Positions 10,517 to 20,423 of a stretch of 64,000 bases of DNA are shown in pieces; positions within the stretch are counted from its first letter, which is position 1; the number at the start of each line of letters is the position of its first letter. The stretch spans positions 1,302,001 to 1,366,000 of the forward strand of contig JBAIAA010000604.1 of assembly GCA_037893245.1 (NCBI GenBank), written 5' to 3'. Both the position numbers and the translations under genes were made by a program. This stretch comes from Crossaster papposus (taxonomy: Eukaryota; Echinodermata; Asteroidea; Velatida; Solasteridae). Under the pieces are notes generated by a model. The model did not search any database and was not told the DNA's origin. It saw only the letters and a program-made list of their open reading frames with translations.

Positions 10517-12815
10517 TGATCTCCCCGTCTCATATCTTGCTTCATAGATTGCTCATCTAATGCTCTGTGTCAGTGAAGTCTGCTGTCTAAAGATTAAGAA
10601 AACAGGACTTAATTAAACAACCCACCCCGTCATAGCTGGAATTTGCTGGAACTATTAATGTATATTATCTACATGTATCTTTATAGTGTTCTTCCAGCCA
10701 AATTCTCTCACAACTGAATGTTACTTGATCACTGAGACCGAGTCTTTGTTTTTCTGTATAATTGTATTTTAAATCTGAGAATTGAAGTACAAAATGGACG
10801 TGTTTTTAAAACATTTACGGCAGGGAGAAGGGACCTGCAGCTTCCACAGAGCAGCAGACCATTACTTTCCCAGCCCGCTGGATGTGTTTTTTTCCGGATT
10901 TCCAATCAATTTTCCCAACACCAAATGTTGATAAGTTTTCCCAGGCCTGTGGGAAGCTTGAGCAGATATATAAACCTGGACTGACCAATCACTAAAAGTG
11001 AAATTCCTAAAGTCGCGCCGCACGTGTCATTAAAAACAAGTTTTTCGTGTCCCGGGCGAGTATGTGAAGATGTCGTGTTTACCTGACCCCGTTTCCATCT
11101 CGTTAAACGCGAGGTGTCAGCGACATGTCATCAGCGCCGCTTGCCGCAGTTATGCGATACTCATAAAAAAAGTAAAGGTCCGGGCGAGAGCGGGCCTAAT
11201 TCAAATAGAAACGCTCATTTCAGAACGCTAAATCCCGCAAAATGAGATTTTCACATCTCTTGGCCCCCTCGTGCGATGATCATCGATTTGGCAATTGCTG
11301 TAGTTCTAGCTCTGGGGGAAAAGTGTTGCTCTATAAATGCGACAGCGCTTGGAGAGTGAGGTGAAAACTCGGCGTCGTGTGGCGTGTAGGGTAAGGTCAT
11401 GTTAGCAACGATGACGGGACGTGATGATCGCTCGGTGAGCGCTCGGGTTGCAGCGATCTGCGCCGCTAGGCGGGCCTGATGACGGCCAGATCAGCCCCGA
11501 TGAAATTTTCTGGAGACGGAGTTGTCCCGAATGCCGTGTCCACTTCCATTTTGATGACAGCCTCCTTAATCTAGTCATGCCTCGGTCGACACCACGTTTT
11601 CGCGATTCGTATAATTATTGTCACCGCGCCTCGTCCCGTCTGTCTGTATTGTGATCGAAAGTTATAACCAAGCTACACTTAAAGGGATAATTACGTTTTT
11701 TTTTTTTACAGGTGGAAAACCCCGTTATTTTACGGTTATTTTGTTACAGTGTGCCACTTTTTCGACTCAAAAAAGTCTGGCTGTTCAGTGCTAGTTGTAA
11801 TTCCTGGCATTGATGCTGGAAGGTCGCAGAAACGTCCCCAAATAAGCCAGTTTGGTATTTTGAACTGCACATGTGCACAAAAAACACACGTGGTGGACAC
11901 TTGCAGTGGAACGTGGTAACCGAATCTATACATTCTGTGCTAATATTTATGCAATTAAAAAGACGATGAAAACTGTTGTTTGAATGGTTCTTCAGAACAC
12001 GACGATCTCTTTAAATTTACTGGTGCCCGCTATGCTTTTGCACCCATGCGATGACAGGTTTTTTTCTCAAAAGAAAAATCGTCAAACCTTGGCACAGTTG
12101 GAATACCAAACGGGCTTATTGTAGCGCCATGAACAGCGCCACCTATCATCCGATAGTGCCCATGGTCGTCCGCTTCAAACAGCGCCCCCATTAAAAAGAT
12201 CGTGTCCACCATCTGCATTATTCATGATGTCCAAGGCTTTTAAAGAAAATAAGATATAACAAGGAATAATGGTGTATAAATTCCAGACAATTGGCAGTCG
12301 AATCGTGGACTTGTTGGAATTAGTCCTGACTTCTAATGAGGTGACTGGAGTTCGAAGGCAGTGGACGTTTTTTCACTTCTCATAATTTATCTTTTAAATA
12401 ACTAAAACAAAGGAGGAGCATTTCTCACAAGACGTAAAGCCTATCTTGGGCTCGTGTTGTGGAGAACAAGGTATTCGAAATGCATGCAATAGACCAATCA
12501 GAAGATAGGAAACCAGAACCGTTTTGGAAAAACAAATCGTGGTGGGGTCACCGGTGACAAAACAACTGTAATATTTAGACTCGTCCCTTGGCTACGCATC
12601 TGGTCTCTCCACTTTCCAAATGTCATAAATGCATGGAATGGCAAAGCACCAACCATGCACTATCTCATTACGTTCCAGTGATTGACCGCCGTTGATTTAG
12701 CTGAAGCTACCTCGTTCGGCCTGGTACATGCTGCACCAATCGAAAACCCTGTATACAGGGTGGTCAAATAAAAACGCAACCTCATATTCCACTATTTGGA
12801 AACCTAAACCATTGA
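10517..12815. other. No recognisable gene; moderately CpG-rich part
   Basis: 11000-11650 is noticeably richer in CpG and GC than its surroundings, and two very short frames open there, but I see no domain and no clear splice pattern. A fragment TATACAGGGTGGTCAAATAA at about 12752 resembles the ACAGGGTG-type ends of mariner-like elements, but no partner end was found. Confidence 0.45.
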
Positions 12816-13166
12816 TGTGTGGCATGGGTGACTTGTGTGTAAAGTGCATGCTCGCCACTCACCAATGTGGCCTGGGTTCGATTCCCGACACGGATCATAA
12901 TATTAGTAGAGTGGTGCGTTGGTTCCTTCCTGTGCCACGAGGGTTTTTCTCCGGGCCTCAGTCCGGTTTTCCTCTCTCTGAAAAAACCCCAACTTATTTT
13001 ATCTCTGACTGTGCTCCGTGGTCACAATGAGTCGATGTGGCCGGCTGCCAGAGGCGCCTTGTATGTGCCAACGGCTCGACCACGTTGTAGCCACGTCCTT
13101 CGCAATTCAGCAACCAGCTGCGAGTAAGTATGGTTAGCCTCCCAAATTATATTATTATTATTATGT
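12816..13166 (+). mobile_element. tRNA-derived SINE
   Basis: The head (about 12819-12895) is tRNA-like, with a degenerate A-box region and a good B box, GGTTCGATTCC, at about 12877. The body carries CTTCCTGTGCCACGAGGGTT and CTCCGGG...CCGGTTTTCCTC, a type of conserved central block shared by SINEs of many invertebrates. The 3' end is an ATT microsatellite (TATTATTATTATTATG, ending about 13164), as expected of a LINE-mobilised SINE. It does not encode protein. The family name is not assigned. Confidence 0.7.
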
Positions 13167-13542
13167 ATAAGGAAACTTTGTTAGGACAATTATGTTTTGA
13201 TCCCAGCAACTTTTTGTGTGAACCAAGATCAGTTAAGACATTCGAGGTTTGAGAAACGGGCGACCTGTAATCTTTCTCAAGAGGGCGCTGAAGGCGTGCA
13301 TCATACGACTTGCTGGAGTTATAGTATAACATTTATCAGTTGTGCATTTTTATCGTTTGAAGCAGCAAATTGAAGTTCTCAAAATCTAAAGACTAGTATT
13401 TGACATCGATTTAACCTGACGACATTTTCACTCTGTGAATGTTGTATATCACAAACAAAAGAGGGACAATTTAGGGGGTCCCTGATTGGAGGCGTTTACA
13501 CAATTGTTTTTTGTGTGTTTTTGTGTGTTTTGTTTTGGTGGT
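13167..13542. other. No recognisable feature
   Basis: Ordinary sequence leading to TTTTTGTGTGTTTTGTTTTG just before the poly-G tract. Confidence 0.5.

Positions 13543-13581
<39 letters not shown>
13543..13581. repeat. Poly-G tract (39 G)
   Basis: An uninterrupted run of 39 G, the longest clean homopolymer in the window. Confidence 0.95.
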
Positions 13582-13582
<1 letters not shown>

Positions 13583-14959
13583 CAGCGCCTGTCCGCTGAA
13601 CCTGTACTTGGCAGGCAATTCTCGAGGTAACGGGCTCGCATCACCGAGTGTTGTCAGTATCCCCTTTCTTAACCCAGCAGTGGTTATTTTGACAGGGTTG
13701 CAATTTATCTAGACCAATTATACGAGACTAAACAGGTGGCCTGACGCGTTTGCGACGCTGCGTCTTAAATTATAACCCCCACCCAGGTTTAACAGCGTTT
13801 AACACCCCTGTCTGTCTTTCTATATATTTACACAAATAAACCATGATAACTATATATTTGTCAGTCTGTCGGTCTGTCTGGTTGTTTGTCTTTTAGCAGG
13901 ATTACGGTAAAAACCGCAGAAGGGATTTTAACACAACTTGGTGGGTAGATAGCTTGTGGGTCAAGGGTGATTCCATAATGTTTTCAGATTGATCTGGATC
14001 TAGATCGGGAATATGAATCACCTTTTTATGATTGTTTTAATTTAATTTAAAGAGATACGGCGTGTTTGCGGTTGGGTGGTGGTATGTGCTCTACCGAGTG
14101 CGTTTTTCTTGTTTATTTGATATCTGAAAAAACTAAATTGGAAATACAGGTACGCCGTATGCTTAAAGAAATCCCCTGCGATACGACAGGTTTGGTCGGC
14201 AGTTTATTCAAGGAACATAACCTGTTTACCGTTCTTAATTTATTCTTTGCAATAACAACAAGCAGTAAACTATTTTATTTACATTTGCAAGTGCCAGCAT
14301 CTGTCGTTGGTAAATACGATCATACCATACACAAATAATGAGGTATTTCTCGTTTTGCAGCAGACCCCTAAACAACTGGGTTCTCCGAGCCCCTTGGGCG
14401 TTAGCCCGCATGTCCTAACTAATTAACTCACATGTTGAGAACATGCATAGGGGGCGTGCGTCAATAAAAGATTGACCCAAACCTGGGTTTGTTATTAATT
14501 CTAATAACTGTGCATTAAAGATGAAAAAGGAACGGTGATGCTCGCGGGTGTAGAACAACGAATGCGATTGCATTTATTGACTCGTGTTTGGCTTTAACTT
14601 ATACTCTGTGTGGGCAATAAAGAAATTGATTTTAGCCGTTAGATTATTAGACGAATTCATAAACAAGTATACTCATAAGAAAACGAATATATTCGAAAAC
14701 ATGTATAGCGCCTGCATCCCTAGATTCGTTAATTAAGCAAGATGCATAAAAGCATACTCAGGCGATATAATTTGTATTATATAAATGTATAAGGGGTTAA
14801 AATTCGGTGAAGGCTTAAAGGTAGTAAACACCATTTGATTTTGCTAAGAAAGTGGTTGGGTTAGGGGTTCGTAATTATATATTGTGACGCTGGCCTGCTT
14901 TTAAAGTTTTGTGTTCGTAGTTGCTAGAAAACCAAGAACGATAATGCTTTCTTCCTTTT
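13582..14959. other. No recognisable feature
   Basis: AT-rich DNA with a 90-codon frame at 14066-14338 that shows no recognisable domain. A CTGTCTGTC-rich pyrimidine stretch occurs near 13809 and 13863-13890. Confidence 0.5.
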
Positions 14960-15540
14960 GTCTGCTTTTTTAAAACTTCTTTCAGACGAAGCGAAACTAT
15001 TTATAGACGTCTGGAAATTTTCAGGTTAGGAAACCGAGACCTGGGGCCAATTTCATAGAGCTGCTTAAGCACAAATATTTGCTTAAGCACAAAAACCTAT
15101 GCTTATAATATCAAGTTTGGGGCCAAAATTCCATGTGATCGTTATGCTAAGCTAACAACAGCTAAATAACAATCACAAATAATATACATCTCATGGAGTT
15201 GTGGCTGGTAAGCTGGTTTTACTATAAGAAAGATTGTTTTGTGCTTAAGCAATTGTTATGCTTAAGCAGCTCTATGAAATATGCCCCAGTTGGCTTGCCC
15301 ATTCACGGATGAACAGTATTGCACAAAATGTGAATTAATTAAATTGTATAAATAGGGGCAGTTTTTAAAAATAGTCAGGTATTTCCAACTATTACCGATC
15401 GGTCGGCAGTCGTTGGAAATTGATTTAAAAAATGAACTTTTCTTGAAAACCACAGATGTGATTTCACAGGATGCTTGAGACTGTTACAGTCAAGTAAGGT
15501 AGTTTTTTTTACTTTACAAAATGGTGGTGTTACAACTGAT
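14960..15540. repeat. Duplicated block D, copy 1 (interrupted by a MITE)
   Basis: 14960-15040 plus 15290-15540 align with 56230-56612. Shared blocks include TTTCTTCAGAC-like sequence, ATAGACGTCTG, AAAATAGTCAGGT.TTTCCAA, CGTTGGAAATTGAT, CTGAAAACCACAG and GCAGTCAAGTAAGGT or close variants. The 249-bp MITE at 15041-15289 is absent from the other copy. The nature of the block is unknown and it has no coding signal. Confidence 0.75.
15041..15289. mobile_element. Complete MITE, family M1
   Basis: The inverted ends are CTGGGGCCAATTTCATAGAG then CTGCTTAAGCA on the left, and on the minus strand CTGGGGCATATTTCATAGAG then CTGCTTAAGCA: about 31 bp with three mismatches. Interior TGCTTAAGCA half sites repeat. 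The related block at 56230-56612 lacks this segment, which supports insertion. Target duplication is not clear. Confidence 0.85.
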
Positions 15541-15765
15541 AATGTAATAACCAGCGGATAATGTATCACAAACCGATTATGTCACACAAATTGACCAATA
15601 CTGTATCACTATTCGATAATGTAACAACACATTGAATGATAGTGTAGTAAAATGTACGACACTATCGGTCTATTTATGTTACATTAGAACAGATAATGTA
15701 ATAAAAATTGATCGATAAGTACATTTCGACTACACTATCAGCCAATTTGGTTACTACATCACAGA
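15541..15765. repeat. Degenerate GATAATGTAACAA repeats
   Basis: About ten imperfect copies of GATAATGTA(A/T)(C/T)A occur on both strands (for example near 15537, 15558, 15612, 15671), some inverted as TACACTATC and TTACATTA. Spacing is irregular, roughly 20-30 bases. It may be the subterminal array of an unrecognised element. Confidence 0.65.
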
Positions 15766-16244
15766 GATCTCCGTGGTGGGTTTGTGTGCAAAGATATTTG
15801 TATCAGTCAGAATTGTAGGTTTGCATTGATAGGCAGATTTTATTAAACATAGTTTTCTTCTTTCGCAGTGAACATACGTTAACGGTCTTGTTACGGTGAT
15901 CTAATACCAACAATGTACTGAATCCAATAGACCAATGACCGACCTAATGACGTCATGCTTCGTTTACATGTGCGCCTTCGTATGCCATAGTATGTCCCTA
16001 CTTCATCTGGCGTCCCGACTTCGCTCCCATAGGAAAGCTCATTATGTAAACAGAGTCATTACGTCATTAGGCCTCAGGTCTATTCAAATCAACTTTGACT
16101 CTTCTTGCACAACGGACGATACCAGACGAGCATGAGTGTATTCTTGGTAACATAATTATGTTGTCGTTACAGCTACAGAAGAACATTTGTTAGTTGTGAA
16201 TTTTTCTCGTTTGAAGCCGATTGCAGCAACGCGCGTGTCACAGA
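15766..16244. other. No recognisable feature
   Basis: No coding signal or named repeat. CCAATAGACCAATGACC-type CCAAT motifs lie near 15925, without a transcript model. Confidence 0.45.
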
Positions 16245-16805
16245 CTGAACAAACTAATAGAACCATTAGAATTGGTACGCGTACGGGATTATGCGGCTCG
16301 AGAGAAAAATCGCCTGTTAAACCACTATTTTGCGTAATAACTTCATCAGTCTTACATCATATATTTTAACATTTTAACATCAGAAGTAAATTACCAATAG
16401 TGTACCAGATGAAACAACAACGCAAAAAGGTGATTTATTAAGCGACTTTCTTTCGAGCCACAAACGTATCCTGTACGCGTATACAATCTTTTCTATATTA
16501 ATAGCGCCCATGCGCGTGAGCGTCGTTCGCGCCATTCGCAGATTACAAACCAAATACTAATAGACATTCAGCCTCGGTACAAATATTGGGCCACCGGTAT
16601 ATCAATGATCAAAAGTGAGCAATGCTCATAGCGAATTTTGGCAAGGCGTGCCCATCTAGAGTTGGACAATTCTTTTCAATGTTTTCCTCCCCAAATGGCC
16701 GCCAATTATATACGTAAGTATTTTGATTGGTAATTTTTTTGATAGCTGCAAAATGTATACTTCAGCTTTAATCGATAAATAGGCCGTGTAAGTGTGTGCA
16801 CAGTC
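16245..16805. mobile_element. Dispersed repeat family T3, fullest copy
   Basis: Inside it an inverted pair (16275-16316 and 16440-16483) reads TACGCGTACGGGATTATGCG then GCTCGAGAGAAAAATCGCC on the left. On the minus strand the right reads TACGCGTACAGGATACG then GGCTCGAAAGAAAGTCGC. The same arrangement occurs at 55107-55371, and the right half recurs at 10066. Sequence between the arms includes GTGTACCAGATGAAACAACA in both full copies. Homology continues right of the arms to about 16805. No protein is encoded. Confidence 0.65.
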
Positions 16806-17029
16806 AAAGTTCCGATGAACAAAAGACTAATACAGGGTGTCTCAAAAATAATTACAACGCTCCTTTGGGTGATCGTAACTTCCTAAATAAGTGTTGGAAT
16901 CTAACAATTTACATGTACATTTACACCATGTATGTTCACTGATTTCGTCTGTTCGTATGTTAATGTAACACACCTAATAAACAGATACTCGAACCAAGCT
17001 GAACTTTGACTAGATTTGGGCTTTCTTCT

Positions 17030-17414
17030 TTAAAGACAGGATAGGCCCACATCATTTGCAAATATCGAAAACATTCACTACCGAATTATTAGAAAATATC
17101 TTACTTATTTTAAAGTAAATAATGATTGTAGGCACCCAGCAAAATTATTGCGGTAAATATCCGAAACATTGAATTTTATTTAAAACAAATTAAAATTGCC
17201 GGACTGCGATCGCACAAAAAAACCAAGAAAAACATAAGAACCACTGCCTGACGCCGGTTAAAAAACGAACGCCGTTTGTCTTGCTTTTCTCAGCATCCAT
17301 AATTGTAAAACTTCGGACAGGTCAGTTGCACGATATTTACTACAAAATACAACCCCTCAAATCCACCCATTCATGATATTTCAAGCAATTACCAACGGTG
17401 TATCTTACCTTATA
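17030..17414. mobile_element. TTAA-flanked MITE, family T2 copy 2
   Basis: The left end is TTAAAGACAGGATAGGCCC. The right end GGTGTATCTTACCTTATAAA has a mutated TTAA. The body matches the other two T2 copies (GCAAAATTATTGCGG, GACGCCGGTTAAAA, ACGATATTTACTACAAAATA and others). It is 385 bp and non-coding. Confidence 0.75.
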
Positions 17415-18053
17415 AACATCCACTCTGCTTTCTTTTGTGTGTGTAAGAACAATTGAACTTTGAAAAAATGAGAACCAATAACAACAAACGAGCGCTCAAA
17501 AACCGTGTAATTAAACTGCAATACTCATACACAGGTACACCAGGCCTGGCTTTGTCTTCTTCTCGTAACGAGCTGGTCCTTGCTCAAAATAACCGCCCTT
17601 CGAGGCCCTGTATTGATGTCTGTCCCAACGAACTGTCCCAGTCTGTCATAACGAACTACAAATCATGTCTGTGATTCCAAGCTGCTTTGCGCCAGATGAC
17701 CACACTCTTGGAAAGTCACTTGGAAGTCACTCAGGAGCCACTCATGGCATAATTGTGTAGTTGAGAACTTCCGGCTAGCAGCGACTAAGTCCCACTGCAC
17801 TCGGCTGGTTGTGGAACTCCAACGATGCCCGGGAGCTGGCGACAGAGCAGACAGGGAAACTCTTTGGTTACATGAGAGCCAAAAGTGTATGTGTCACATT
17901 CACACAAACGGAACATGCACAATTTCACATCGATGATATTACATGCAGTTACTTGTATCTTGCCCTTTATAAACAACTGTTGGGCTCTTGTTATTCTTGG
18001 ATCACATGAACACGTTGTCGATAAGATGGCTGCCTCCATGCAATTTGTTAGCA
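17415..18053. other. No recognisable feature
   Basis: Overlapping short frames on both strands at 17453-18097 show no recognisable domain. The segment ends at the A that flanks the Helitron array. Confidence 0.5.
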
Positions 18054-18582
18054 CTAGCGGGATGCCGCGCTTCGCGCGGCACCCGCTAGCTGGGTGAAAT
18101 TGTAACTTATAGATAAACCCTGTTGACGTCCTAAAAACATAATGGATTGTATGACAAACAAACCGCGAAACATAGAAACATAGCGAGTAGAGTACCAGCT
18201 AGATGTGTGTATAAACTTGCTTGTTTGTCATTCCATGATTCTTTTCAAATGTGACGGAAATGTTTGTTTCATGTTTTAAAAAGTTGTACATAAATCAGAA
18301 AGTTTTCGATTGGAAGTAACTGAGCGGCACCCGCTAGTGAGTGAACCGTATAGAGTAGTATGCAAATTACATGTACGGTGAAAAGTATACATAGAAAATG
18401 GAGATGTGGCTACGTGGACTGTACGTACTGGTAGGAGTTTTGATTGGGACTGTGTTTGTCAAAGAGGGTGGGTGGGGTTGCAAGTGAAGGGTAGAGGGAA
18501 GTTGTGTAGGTGGGTCGGGCGCGCGGTTGGAGGGTGCTAAGTAATTTTTGTTTTGAGAGGATCTGGGAAAAATGGTAGGCTA

Positions 18583-18890
18583 CAGCCCTGTTCGCACTGA
18601 ACTTATTTTGGTAAAACTTACTGAGACGATGGGTACTTTTCCCACTTTAAGTCCAGTGCGGGATAGGATGTTTACTTACTGCCCAGGAAAACTTCCCAGG
18701 TAACTGTTGCCGAGACGATAAGCCTCCAGTGCGTACAGTGCGAGTCGGTAAACCCGCATGAGTCGAACAACTCGGTTACTTCTCCCGCGGTCTCGGTAAA
18801 ATTGTCCCGAGTCGAAAGTCCAAGTGCGGTAACATTTGACAATTTTTTATTTTACCAAAAGTCCCGAAAAGTCCAGCGCGAACACGGCTG
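18583..18890. mobile_element. 308-bp inverted-repeat element with CAG/CTG ends
   Basis: The left end CAGCCCTGTTCGCACTGAAC then TT matches the inverted right end CAGCCGTGTTCGCGCTGGAC then TT. CAG...CTG termini are common in hAT elements, but no 8-bp duplication could be read. Interior half sites such as AGTCCAGTGCGG and GAGACGAT repeat. It lies inside Helitron copy C. Confidence 0.75.
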
Positions 18891-19012
18891 GCATTGTAAT
18901 TGAAACAGTGAATGAGGGGCTTTAAATTATTGCTATTATGAGTGCCTATTATTAGTGATGGATATATATATATAAACCCTATATTTTTTTTTTATTTTTT
19001 TTTATTTTTTTT

Positions 19013-19068
19013 GGGGGGGGGGGATTTTTGTGTGGCAAGTTTGATGGTAGGGGTGGGGTCAGGTTTTC

Positions 19069-19103
<35 letters not shown>

Positions 19104-19150
19104 GGGGGGGGGGGGGGGGGGGGGGGTTGGGGGGGGGGGGGGGGGAGGAG
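19013..19150. repeat. Poly-T/poly-G low-complexity block
   Basis: A T-rich run is followed by 11 G (19013-19023). After 47 bases there is an almost pure G tract (19071-19150) broken only by TT twice and a final AGGAGGTAGG. It is a strong G-quadruplex candidate and a likely site of assembly error. Poly-glycine and poly-proline frames read here are artefacts. Confidence 0.9.
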
Positions 19151-19614
19151 GTAGGTAGAGGCTGGGGCAAAATTGTACCCCCTTTCGCTGTTGTTTATGT
19201 ATGTAGTATGCAAGAAAAAACAAACAATTGTTCACAGTCCATTGTAATACAGGAATAGCAAGATATTTTATTTGTGAATGCAAACTAAAGTAAGTACTTG
19301 ACAATATTAAATTTGGCAAAATGAAGGCAATGGTATTGTGAAGTTGGAATAAATAAATATGGTTTAGTTATGTAAGGAAGCAGGTTGAGATAAAGGTTGA
19401 GCTGTCAAAGAATGTGAAGATATTTTTAAGATAACTTTGTAGTCAAGTCCCGAAGCAAATAGTGCGTAGATGGAATGAATGGGAGATTAATAAGTATTGC
19501 TATTGTTTGTACAAGGAATCCAGTGGATAAGGCACATTGTATCGGTAAGTTGTAATAAATAATGGCTTAGAGTTAAAGTGATAGGGGGTAATAGAAGAAG
19601 TGATGATGCAGTTA

Positions 19615-20170
19615 TTTGAAGATGCGGAATTACTTAGAGGAATAATACTAAACGTGGTTAAATAGTACAGAATTGGAAAGAAAGGAATAATAATAATAAT
19701 AATAAGCCATTGCTATGGTGATTTATGAAAAGTTATGAAAGTGGCCGACAATAATAAATAAAAAGTATTTCACTGATTTTTACAATGTAATTTAGAGAAC
19801 TGAATTAAATATTAGACATGTAAATATAAGTGAGAAATTAAGGCGACTAAAATAAAATCTGTAATATTGGAGAAAGTAAATAGATACAAAAACTGGCTAT
19901 CCTTGGAAATGTTGACTTGAAACCAGGTCGGTAAATGTTTGTGTTGAGTTTCATATCAGGTCATAGACCTTTCTATCGCAAGTTGACACATATATTGTGT
20001 GTAAAGCCCACCAAGGTTGGCAAAATCTGGACAGTTCAACACTGCATTTGGAAGTGTGGAATTACTCAAAGGATCAAGACTAAATGTGGCAAAATAGTGT
20101 ATAATTGGATTGAAATAAATAATAATAATAATACATCCACAGGGTGTTTTATGTAAAATGTAGAAAACAA
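19615..20170. repeat. Degenerate internal duplication in Helitron copy C
   Basis: GAAGATGCGGAATTACTTAG...ACTAAACGTGG.TAAATAGT.. and a following ATAATAATAATAAT stretch (19617-19705) recur at 20049-20132. There they read GGAAGTGTGGAATTACTCAA...ACTAAATGTGGCAAAATAGT and AATAATAATAATAAT. The spacing is about 432 bases, and it lies in AT-rich non-coding sequence. Confidence 0.6.
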
Positions 20171-20423
20171 TCACAATAATAACTATAAAACCATGGCTTT
20201 CTGAAATACTAAAAAGGTAATGAAAAGAACCAAAATTAATAGTATAAAAATAAAATAGTGTGAAATTAAGAGTAAATGTACTTAAAATAAAACCTTGTGG
20301 TAGTGGTTAATACTGGAGAAGGGTAACGTGTGTAGATTTGATTTGTAAGGCTGAATCAATCCAGAAAGAGGATGTAAAAGGCTTGTAAGTGTAAGGTTGG
20401 GACGATGTGTAATTAAAGTGTAA

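Noticed and set aside
12816-12895. A functional tRNA gene at the SINE head
   Set aside because: The A-box half is degenerate and the sequence continues into a SINE body with an ATT tail.
16831-16850. An ACAGGGTGTCTCAAAAA end like those of mariner-type elements
   Set aside because: No matching inverted end was found nearby, so an element cannot be supported. The same goes for TATACAGGGTGGTCAAA at 12752.
18942-19319. Long glycine-rich (plus strand) and proline-rich (minus strand) reading frames
   Set aside because: They are translations of the poly-G block and have no independent coding evidence.
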